From: Lingula anatina
Taxonomy: Eukaryota > Brachiopoda > Lingulata > Lingulida > Lingulidae
Reading direction: 5' to 3'
Assembly: GCF_001039355.2 (NCBI RefSeq)
Contig: NW_019775740.1
Span: forward strand, 103,428 to 167,427
Length of the DNA: 64,000 nucleotides
The notes under the pieces are model-generated. The model ran no database searches. It was not told where the DNA came from and saw only the letters and a program-made list of their open reading frames with translations. Both the position numbers and the translations under genes were made by a program. Positions 25,301 to 37,300 of the stretch are shown here, piece after piece; the stretch's first letter is position 1, and every line of letters starts with the position of its first letter.

Positions 25301-28300
25301 ACCTTGGTTACTTTTTAGTGATTTGGAAGGAACCCAGTGCAATCTCTATTCATCTGCCAATAATTAAGTTGTAAGACAAGTCTTTGTGTAGAGTCAAAAG
25401 TGACAGCATGTGTAGGGTTCCAATAAAAGCGAACAACAAACAAGCAATGTAGTTTAGTTCCTTTAAGCATTTATTTAACAGCATTCCCTGAGTTTCTTCA
25501 GGAGCTAAAGAATCTGAACTGATATAGTGCATTATAGTTGCTGTCATAAATTTATATACATGTGTTGTTTACAATTCAGGTTAACATTGAAGTTGAAAAC
25601 AAAAATTCAGTTGTATACAGTAACATGATTAATATTACAACATAAATGCCATTACGCTAGAATTTCACAAATGGATCTGTATGCAATTCACACTTAAATC
25701 TAAATGTTTATACAAAAAAGTTTATATTATCCTATTTACAGTAAATAAAAACATTTTGGCAAGTAATTATCTCAGTCACTATACTGAACAGCTTGGTATA
25801 CTATTAATCTAATCTTGTTGTATGTGTGGCATAAAGATAGATACCGTAATCAACTTTTGCACCTAAGGTTTGGTGAAGTAGCTGTTTGTTTTGATAATGT
25901 GATTGAAAACTGGACTACTAACTTTAGACCTATTTGCTGACCTGAGGGTTACATTTTGGTAGTCCTGAAGATGGTTTTAATTTTGCATGATACATAACTA
26001 TGATATCTTCTGAGTGTTTTTCTTTTATAGAAATTACAGATAATGTCGCTGTATATCTACAGGAACAGCCACCTAGGAAATGCTGGTTTAATGGATGTGG
26101 GAACATCTTAGGCTCCAATCGCCTAATTCTTAGACTTTTTGTATGATGATTTAGACTTGGGACACAATTTTACATAAGTGCTCTTGTATTATTCAATTGA
26201 ATGTCTATCTTGCTGGAGACTGCTTTAATTTGGATCCACAGAAAAACAAATAGGTATTTCATTTATGTTCATTGGTTATCATTAAATATTCTTGATAAAC
26301 GTCTAATGCTTGTCTTTTTATTTTTTAAAAAGTGATGATTTATATTTTGTGCGGACTTTATTTCTGCTGTGGTTTGAAATCAGATCCTCATCTCTTCTTG
26401 GGCGTGGCATAGAGAAGCTGCTGTAGTCATAGCTCACAGAGCCCTGGCTAGGCCTGGGAAGTGAGTTACTTCTGTGTTGGTATGAAGATGATGAGGATGG
26501 AGTAAGACTTGGCCTTGGCAGAGAGTTAAAAAGTCCATCGTGATGATTGTTAGCATTGTGGAAAGTGAGAGAAGGTCTGCGGAAAAAGGTCTGAGACACA
26601 GTGCTGCTGCTTGATGCTGAATCTCTTCTTGTTGTCTCAGGAGCAATTTGTAGGGGAACCTTGGCAGACCATTGTCCACCAGAGCCAGCAAAGTCTACGC
26701 GTGCCTTGAGGGTGTAAGTCACAGTTATCAGTTTACAGCCAGGAAGGTGAGATGGCAGCAGATTTCGAGGCAATTCAAGTGCAAATTCGTATCTACTTAT
26801 ATGTACACCTGCTGCAGTCATAACCTCACTGTCTCGACGATGGCGAGTAAGAAGGTTCTCTTCAATTCCAGCTATATCAGCCACAAATGTTCTCATGGGG
26901 TTGACTGTGGTCACTTTTTGCTCTAAGTCTATTTTTCCTCTGACAGGTGGTTTATTTGTTTTAGCATTGATCTCAATGTGTAGAATGATGCTGTCTCCAA
27001 CGGAATATGCACTGCGATGCAATTGCAACTTCACTACACCATCATTGCTCTTCAATGGCTTCAGTATGCTGGAAGTTAAAACATCTACATGCTGAATAGG
27101 TGTGAAGGCCCCAGGCAGGTCAGTTATACTAAATGGCCGCTGGATTACAAAAGGGTGGGAATCCTCCTGCAGGATACGGACTTGTTGACGCAAAAAGCGC
27201 TTCCCTTTTGTAACTTTAGTCATAGCATAATCACATATTCTGGCCTCTACTGCATACCCAATGTGGAAACTAAACTTGTCCAAGGGTGCCACATAATCTG
27301 TTGAAGATGGTATGTCTGTTGGCAGATGATACTGGAACGCAGTGGCATACCTGCCTGGGTGGAGCACAGTTATCACAGAGTTGTCTGGCGAACCAGCCAT
27401 AAATGTCCTCTTGAAGACATAATTCTCTAGTCTGGCCGAGGAATGTCCCCAGGAAATAACACCCTCTCCTTTGACAACCACCTCAATGAATTGCAGATCC
27501 AGTGGGTTTTTCACATGCAAAATGATTTGCCCTTTGACGTAATCACCTGGGGCGTAGACAGAATCGGGATTGTCTGAGTCAAACAAAATAACTTGGAATT
27601 TGGTGATAGTCTGCTCGAGGAAGGAGGGGGCTTTTGAAGTTTTGGTGATGACAGAGACGCCTCCTCCCTGTGTCTGGGGTTGGTCTGAGTGGTTGTGAGC
27701 CACAGTGTGGACCACCTTGTTTCCCGGGACATGGTGAATACTTGACTTCATGGTGCTAGGGTAGCCTCGGTGTTAAAAGAATAAGATAGCTGAAAATAGA
27801 TATATTAAGATGGATGAAAAGTTTGCCACTGATTTGCAGCAAAGTATCGAGATTTTCCATGTTGAGTCAAAACTGACATTTAAATTTACCAAATGTTGAA
27901 AGCACTGAAATTGGAGCTTTACTTATTACAGTTTGAATGATTGGTAATATTTACTTGAATTTATTAATTTTGATATACAAGAGCTATAGCTACGATTGAC
28001 ATTCATGAAAAAGTTTATCTTTATGGTCCAAATAAATAATTGTAAAGTTGTTACTATTGAAAAACCTGCACATGAATACAAAATAAGGCCACTGTATGAT
28101 TTACAAGCAGTTGTGAAAAAAAAAATAAAATAAAATAAATGCTCTCTTGCAACATTTTAGTTGTGGAATAAAATATTTATGAAAAAGGCCAGTGGTTCTA
28201 ACTCTAGCTATGATAAAGGTAAATGAAATTGAGATAAATATGATAAATTTTACTACTTACTTGGGTTTCTCATCGTCAAACACGTCCTCTCCAAACGATT

Positions 28301-31300
28301 TCGCCCGTAGAAGTGATGATTAGTATGTTGTTGGTCTGTGTCACGCAGCTTCCTGTCAGTTACGGCCTTGCAGCATTGCCAAGGCGGCATGACATCAGTA
28401 CCCAGTTTGTACCACCGCCTTGAGGGAGAGATATGGAAATGTATATGGTCTGGAGACACAAACTACTAGTTGATTAGAAATGGAAATGTTTCATTACAGT
28501 AAATCCACATTTTTGCATATAACTGCATTTGGGCAGTTTCACATGTTATGTTTGCAACAAGGCAGGCTAAATTTTCACAAGTGTTGATTTGTGAAGTGTG
28601 TATTTGAGCTGTCATGCTTGGTGAACTTTCTTACAGGCTAGATGCAACTTATAAACTGAGTGGGGAAACTCTGAGATTTTTTTGGTAACCGTTAGAAGGT
28701 TAAGATGTTATGATTCATAAAGAATAACCGTACGTGTGCTTGTATCTAAGGGATTGGTATAGTTTGATTGCAAAATTTTGAGTAAACAAAATGTATTGTT
28801 ATGATGAATTAGTTCTCCTTAATTACTTTAGTTTGTACTACATTTATTACATCATTAGCATCTCTTGCTGGTAACAATTTCTTTTTAAGATTATAAAAGA
28901 GCACTGAGAATGCATAAAAAAGGTGCAGCATGATATTCTAATACTGAAGCATTAATATGCAACTTCTTAATTTTCTTTCTATGTTATGTACAAATATTCT
29001 GTACAAGAACCAAACAACAGGATTGTCCTAAACCATTCACTATAAGTACAGAATTAGCAGCTAGGTCTCATAATATACCCTCCTGTTATATAGCACACTG
29101 ATTTCTGTCATTCCAGTGAAGAAAAGAATGAGGGTCATGTGGCCATCTGGCATGGCTATCCCACAGGTGACCTCCTGGTGTCACCCGGCCCTCTGCTGTC
29201 GAGGACTGTCCACAGTGTGGCAGTGGGGGACAAGCACATCATCTTCTTGACCACTGGGCACAAGGTGTACAGCCAAGGAGACAATAGCTTTGGTCAGCTG
29301 GGCATTGGGACCATAGGTACATTATAGAGCGTATTCAGCACAGCGGTCTAACAGATCCGAGGATCAAATACAGTCGACCCACTTGAATGCTTGTTGCGTA
29401 ATCCCGGCAGGGAATCTGTTCAGTGTCTTATTGGGAATTAAGTAGCAAACTTTTTAGTGGGTCACAACATTTGAATCGTGGATCTGTTAGTCCACTGTTC
29501 TCAATGCTCTCATATATTACTTTAAAATATGCTTTGAAATTAAACAGCATTGGGAATAAGGAGCTGTCTATACATCATTTGACTTTGAAATAAAACGGCT
29601 GATAAAATATTATTTATAAGCACTCATGCTGTAAAATAAATGCATTTGTTGCAGTCACTTAAGGTCTCATCTTCCTTTGAAATTGGGTGTTACCCTTTCT
29701 GTAGTTCTATCTAGGGTGTGCTGATGATCAATCATTTTGCAATTTCAGGTGGTGAATGCAAAGAGACATCCCTGATCAAAACATTTGAGGGTATGTGTCA
29801 GTGTATTTTATGATGTGCTATATAGGCTCAATTAACAGTTGTTAGAATGCATTGAATGTATTCAGGCATAATGTTTTGCTTAGCACATATTTTGCCTTTG
29901 GCAGGTGGTATGTGTTATTGTTCTAGATTTTTTATGGATTGATTGAAGGATTTAAGAGTGACATAGTTCTCAATATATGGTAATTTGTCTAATGATTTTT
30001 TAGTACTTTTATAAGTTGCATATATAAGCCTCCCACATGTTCCTTGTTGTCATTTCAGGACAAGATGTCTGCTATATTTCATGTGGGAGTAACCACTCTG
30101 GTGCAGTGACTGGGGATGGGCATGTGTTTTGTTGGGGAACTTCCAAAAGTGGGCAGTGTGGAAGTGGTCAAGCAACAGCTGTTCCTCTGCCAACTAAAGT
30201 TGAAATTAAAGAGCCAGGAGGGATCTGCGTTCATGGGATCCAGGGCCAGAACCGTGAGGTGTGCATGCTTCAGGTGGCATGTGGAGACACACATACCTTG
30301 GCGCTATCAAATAGTGGGGAAATCTGGGTGTGGGGCGCTGGCTGTCAGCTGGGGTTGAACACTGAGAAAGAATGTCTGGTTCCTCAAAGACTCGACTTTT
30401 TGCATGATAGATTTGTGATTCAGGTGTCTGCTGGTGCCGAACACAGTGTGGCTCTAATCAAGAAGTCATCTGATAAGAAGACAAAAATAGTGTCAAATGC
30501 CCCTGAGACTCCACTTGTGAAACCCGTAGTGCATCCCATTACTCCCTCCACATGCCCCATGTGTGAAAAAGAAATATATAGCATGAAAGAAGAAGGGGAT
30601 ACTTGTATTATAAGTGATGATCACAAGTGCCCCTTGGGTCTAGCACTTGATTCAGAAAAAGCTGACCGGGTTTCTGAGAGTGGTAGCGAACCTCCCAAAA
30701 GACTTGAGAACGAATTCATGGACTCAGTTTGGGTTCTCAGAAACGGTGATAAGGCTCCCTCTACTAGTCCTTCAACTGCAATTGCTACTGCTGTTAGTTA
30801 TACCGAGACTGTTCCTAGCAATAAAGAAGCAACATGTGACACCAAAGTAGTTTGGGAAGTACAGAACTATGAAGAAAATGCCTCACCTAAGGCTCAGGAA
30901 AAACAAAATACAACCACTACACAGGATAGTGCTGCTGACAATCATCAAGAAGAGGATCAGGGAAGTACAAAGGTGAAAAGTGCATCAGAAAAAACTGAAG
31001 CATTTACGCAAAGTGTTGCACTGGAACAAGAAAAAAATAGTTCATCTCCAACAATACCTGATACCACTGCTGAGTCTGAAAGTGGAAAACAAGATGTAGA
31101 GATGGTTCGAAGGAGAAGTGGTGCATTTATTGATGAGCAATTCTCACCATCGGGTTCTAGCATACCTAAACAATCATTATTTCCACATGCGATGGATAAA
31201 GAGACTGATGATGTCTTCTGTGAAACCCCTGAGAGAGAGGTCCATAGGTCGCGAAGTTCGTTTTTAGGTGATGTCAATGGTGCAAGGCAATACTTATCAA

Positions 31301-34300
31301 GAACATTATCATTAGAACAAAGTTTGTCAGATGCTGATTCACCTTTGAAAAAAGATGTTGAACCTTCTCCAGAGAAAGGAAATGCCTTAAAAAGCCAAAG
31401 AAAGAGTGTCAGCACAACAATTGCAAATTTTGCTTTTGTTTCACATTTTAACATTGAGTTAGAGGATAGTTTTGAGGCTGGGGGAAGCACAGATTCTTTG
31501 CAAAATTCTTTGGAAGATCAAAGCAATAGGTCCAGCAGTAGATCATCTACTAGTAATGAGGGTTCTCCTTCGTCAGGGGCAAAGTTGGTTCGCAGGGCTT
31601 CTGATTTTATTGGAACGTCACAGTCATGGACTGCAGCCGAATATAAAAATCAACGTGGAATGCGACACTCTTTATCCTTAGACTTCAAGAAATCAGGAGA
31701 GGAATTTACTAGATGGAAGAAGCTTTCACAACCAGTATGGGAGGCAAGGAAGAGACAAAACAGTGAGTATTCTCCCAATGTATAGCCATAAATGTATAAA
31801 GGATAACCTCATGGCCTCAAGAAAAAAATCTTTACCTGAAGCAAATACAAGCGTCATGGGAAATGAGCTTGGGATTTCATCTAGGTATCATATAGTGATG
31901 TGAAAATTCACAAACCTGCAAATGTTGCTGAAGAGTATCATTATTATGAAGGAGAAAACAGTTTAAAATTATGTATACTAGTGTGTGTGTGTGTATGCAT
32001 GTGTGCACGTGTAAGTGTATGGGCATTGAGCTGGAGTTATAAATAAAAAGCAAGATTAATTGGATTGTAAAGCATAAAATTATATATATAGCTGAAAGAA
32101 ATTGATAGTCCAACACATATTATTGCTCGTTTGTCATCCTAATGGTTACCTTCTAGAGATGACATACCTGCATCTAGGCACAAGTCATTTTTCTGTATAT
32201 GATGATTAAAGTACAAGACAGCCCACAACCCATCTGTTTTAGTTATAGTTATCCTAAAGCAACGAAAATGACAGTAATAGCTTGCCTTAAATTTTTTATC
32301 ATATGAAATGATAAATCATGGCATATTTTATACAATTGAATGAACTCTTAGGGACATACTGTTGCTTATAGTCAGTAAGACAGAAGGAAAACAATTTTAA
32401 ATGATATGTATCTTTAATCTTGTGGAATTTTATTTAAAGCAATAATAACTCTTCGTTTCGGCCAAAAAATGAATTTTCCTGGAGTAAACAAAAATTTTCC
32501 CATACTTACCAATGGTTAATGAATCCATTTTTACATTCAAAGTTAGTCCCTGGTTTTTTTCTAAAAAGTTTGGTTTTTTGTTAAAATCTCTTAAGAGATT
32601 TTAACAGAGTATAGACATCAATGGAGGTCGCATGGTCTTAAGATTATCAGAATAATAGCTATAACTGCTGTTTTGTGGTAAAACAGAATATATTATATTT
32701 CTATGAGTTATTCACAAGGTTTTTATTGTGAAACATAGATCTCATACGAAGAGTTATTATCCCTTTAAAAAACATTTCTGTAACGTAAAATGGGATATGA
32801 TTAATTGATTTCTAAATTGACTGTGGAACACCATGGGCCTTAAAACCAGATTGTGATGCCTCTCACTGAGTTGATGGTGACCTCAAAATTTTGGTCTTAA
32901 TCATCCTCCCACACATTTAGGTTGGGCAGTTGAAAGACTTATGCCGAAAGCATTTTTGATACTAAAATACTAGTTTGGTCCATTTTTTTAGATCCACACC
33001 TTCAATTAATTCTAAAATAACATTGCTGCAGTACATACAATATATAGCTAGTTGAAATACTTGTCTCATATTGTGATCAATAACAGACCTTTTGTACCTT
33101 TGTCTCATTTTGTTTCATGACTGAATATTATCTCTCCTGCATAGAAAATGCAATGGAATGGTTTAAAAATAATTATAAATATGGGTTAATTTTAGTGTAA
33201 AAATGGTGTTAATTTTACAAATAAAAATTGTCAATAGGACAAGTGGTATAATAATCATGCTTAAAGCATTTTTGGTGTGCTTTTGGTGGACATATATTGA
33301 TGTTATCACAATTTCTTTCTAGCTGAAGTCTATTTGGAGACAGAGGTGTGGACTTGGGGCAGGGGAAAGAAAGGACAGCTGGGACATGGAGATATGTTGA
33401 ATAGGTATTTTATATGATGGTGCAGTTAATGGTTTAACCAGACAAATTGATGTGAAGGGATTTTATATTTTAATAGTACAAAACTACCACATACAATTAA
33501 ATGGCAAATGATCAATATGTAGACTGCATGGTATTAAAATAATTTGTCTGGCATGTATCACAGTCAGTATAAATGGTATGCATCAATTATATTATTTAGC
33601 AAAATACTATTAGAAAAGAGAACAATCATGGCATTCCTGTTTCAGAAACCAGCCATGCTGTATCAAGTCCCTGAGTACCAAGAAAGTGATGAAAGTGAGT
33701 GCCGGCAGCTATCACACCCTGGCAGTGCTAAGTACAGGACAGGTGCTCTCCTGGGGGTCCAACTCTCATGGTCAGCTGGGGAGGACAGAAAATGAATACA
33801 GTCCAGGCAAAGTCAAGGTATGTGCTACTAACACAAAGCTATTACCTTGTATGAGGTATATGTAAAAATACACATTATAACTTATTTGATAAACATAGTT
33901 TTTCACAATGTTAGTTAGCAGTTTTAAAATATGTCAAAAGTAGCATTTTGAAATAAGTAAGACCTTTTGCTTTTTTGCAAATTTGGCTACCACAATATAT
34001 TACTTATTATTTATTTTTATTTTAATTAATTTTTTTTGTCAAATAATTTAGGTTTTGTCCAAAGTTCATTTGTGGGATGGTGCAAGTGGCAGAGAGCATT
34101 CCTTATTTCTTGCTGACTGTTTAGGAGGAGGACCACCAGAGGTTTACTATAGTGGGAGGAGGCCAGAGTAAATACCAGTTCTTAATCACTGATCGCAAAA
34201 AAAGCCTGAAAATGAATTATGTATTGAAACCAACTTTTCTTAGATTCTCGTATTGACATTGAATTTCATCCAGATTTTTAAAAGTATTTATCAGTGGTAA

Positions 34301-37300
34301 ACATTCAAACGTGACCTGCACCATTGTATATCATCAGGTTTAGATTTTAACTTGCTATATTCACTTCCAATTCATGCCTCCATCAGTATACATTATACAT
34401 TAAGCAAGTTACATCTTATTAAGTCAGACTGTATAATAATTTGTACTTTTTTACCTGAAAGTGTCCAGGAGAGCTCCACCATGGTGGCACAGCCTATCAA
34501 ACTCAATGTTGTAAGAAAGGTTAGACAAGTTACATTAAAATTAAATTATTTTGTGATACATTCTACAAAATTAGATTTCTGCAGCCAATTAGACACAGCT
34601 TCAATTGATCTGTTAAGTTAAGAAAATAATTTGAAAATAACAATGACAATTTCAGTACTAAAAACAGTAATGATATAATATGAACAGTACATTTGTCAGA
34701 AGTAAATGTATATCATCTTTTGCTGTTCCAGTGTGGTTGGGTGAGGCATTTAGCTGCAGGTGGCCTTAGTGTTGCTGTTTTCAACAGAAACACATCTAAT
34801 CACCTGGCTGCCCTTCATGAGCTAGCCAGCACTGAGAGGACATTCTTTCATCATATGGCACTCATTGCCTCTGGAGTACTGAAACATATACTCATGTCAG
34901 GTAACATACACTCATGTCAGGTAACATACACTCATGTCAGGTAACACATATATACTCATGTCATTTAAAATACACTCATGTCAGGTAAAATACACTCATA
35001 TCAGTAACATATACTCATGTTAGGTAACATCCTTATGTCAGGCAATTTAAGGACCTATATTTAATGAATTAACAGTTTTCTTTCTGCAGTGGGGTTCATA
35101 ATTACTTGAATGACTATTTATATTTTAATGAGAAGTTTTAAGTCGTGAGATTTTTATGTTGCTTCATTTATAAGAACTTCTATACTTTTGATTAGAATGT
35201 CCTATGACATATACGGCATTTTCTAGATTTTATCATAACCATGCCTCAGGGATATAATAAATTATGTGACAACAAAACCATTTTCATGTGGAAAAGTCAA
35301 ATTTGAATTCTTTATTTGTTTGAATTTGTAACATTTCTTGTTTATTTCAGAGCCTTTTGCATCTGAAGAGATTCATTCATCTGAACTTTCTATGAAAGTA
35401 CTATTTGATGCATTCACTGGGCTGTCTAGTGTGGTAAACTAAATTTACATATTTTTATTTATACTTTTTATATAACTTCCTTTAGTATTTATGGGGACTT
35501 GGGAGTAATAGCTTCATTATTTGTTAATTTGTTGCTTTGATGCAGTATCAGTTATAACTTATTTTGTTAATTGGTAGTTGCTTGTATTTTATTTAGGTCT
35601 AAAAGTAAGTCACTTTGTTCACTGTTATTGTTGATGTTAGATAACAGATGTTTGACAGATGCTTATTGTATTGCATAGTGATGCCTTTGTTTAAAAACCC
35701 AACTTTCTTTTCAGATTGGCATGAATAGTGTGGGTTTGACCCGAGCTGTGCAGGGGTCCCTGTCTGTGAATGAGGTGTTCATGCTAAGACAACAGGACCA
35801 GCTCTTGTCCACATTACAGCACTACTCCAAGAGCTTTGGGGATGCTGTGGCCATTGGAGCATTTGACTGGAGTAGTAAAGTTGTCAGGTAAGTCTTGGAC
35901 ATTTGGAATGGTACGGCATAGGGAGATTTTGGAAAGGATGTTAGAGATCAGTTAGTGGATAGAGACAGGTTTTTACCTTGATAAACTGGCCATTTATTTT
36001 ATTTACTTAGCCTATTTATTCATTAAATATATTTATGATTGCTTAGTATTTTAGGATGGTTATCAATTTGCTTATAGTACATAATTCACAAATATTTTGA
36101 TAACTTACCAAACTACAGCAACAATGATTTGACTTAGCAGAATTTAATGTCCTTTATTTAATATATTTGCAGCACTGTTTTCAAGGAGAAAAACATCAGA
36201 GATGTTGTCACAGATATCCTTGAAGAGATCAATTGTGAGAAGAACTTGAGTGACGTGAAGACCTTGATGAAACTGCTGCAGCTCCCTCTAAGGAGACTGA
36301 AGGAGTATGAGCGCCTTGCTCAGAACCTGGCACTTTGCTACCCTGATGTAAGGAACAGGCCCTAAACAGCTAAGAACTACATATTAAATATCAAGTATTT
36401 TGTCATGATACTGTTTGATTTCATTATACTTGTAATTATACTTTGTGGACAAAAAAAGTGTAATTTAATACGTGCAAATATTACTGGAAAACTATTCTTT
36501 ATTGAATGATATCATTTGCCTCATAGTATTCTGTTGTTAAATCAGTTTTCAGGTTATAACATCTTCAGATTAGATGTCATTGCACAGTAGAGAAGAAAAT
36601 TTACCTTTGTTACAGATGTTGTGCATTACAGCACAACATCAGTATATATGGCTATAACAGAGGACAGGAGAGTAATATATGATGTTTCATTATAGCACAG
36701 CATGGAGAGTGACCACCTTTTCCAGCTAAGTAGCAGCTGTGGTCAGCTTAAACAAGCGGCCATTGCAGACCATAATCTTGCTGACAATACCAGGAAGTTC
36801 TGGGATCTTATATCTTCTAAGATGCCTAAATTCAATGTAAGTTACTCCAAAAAGAGTCTGCCTCTTGTCATGTTTGATTTATATATTTTATGAAGTCATT
36901 TTAAAGTTTTGTTAGTTAGTAGTTCCTAAGATAAGTCAAAGTTCAATTTAAATCTAGAAATTACTGCATATATATATTACTGTATATTCTAAGATACCCT
37001 AAGTATCTTCTGTGTACAATTAGAAGCATTAAATAAAATTAAAACAATGTGATGTGTTTTTCCCAAAGTGATTTCATTTATGAATTGGTTAAGATCCAGG
37101 TTAATTGTACTGCTTAAAGTGTGGCTGTTTGTCCCCTGTCTCATATACACATTGTAGTTCTTATGGTTGTAGATCATTTTATTTTTCCCACACGTTAGAT
37201 ACAGGCATGATTGGTAATTTTTGTTTGTTTTAGAAAATTGCCAAGGTAAACTGCTCAGTGGACATACTTATTAAATGTGTCTTATGTCAGCTACTCACTT

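Larger units (their letters stand above)
29117..34519 (+). other. ALS2: ALS2 RCC1-propeller and linker exons (2-8)
   Basis: RCC1-type repeats are visible as [15 protein letters not shown] (exon 2), [13 protein letters not shown] and [12 protein letters not shown] (exon 4), [15 protein letters not shown] (exon 5) and [14 protein letters not shown] (exon 6). Exon 4 is unusually long (1,704 nt). After two repeats it encodes CPMC followed downstream by DDHKCPLG, then about 380 residues of Ser/Glu/Lys-rich disordered sequence with many basic-x-x-Ser sites before the second half of the propeller. Exon 7 ([20 protein letters not shown]) completes a repeat. Confidence 0.9.

Noticed and set aside
30957-31490. 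177-codon minus-strand frame opposite ALS2 exon 4
   Set aside because: Antisense shadow of the strongly supported alsin coding exon.
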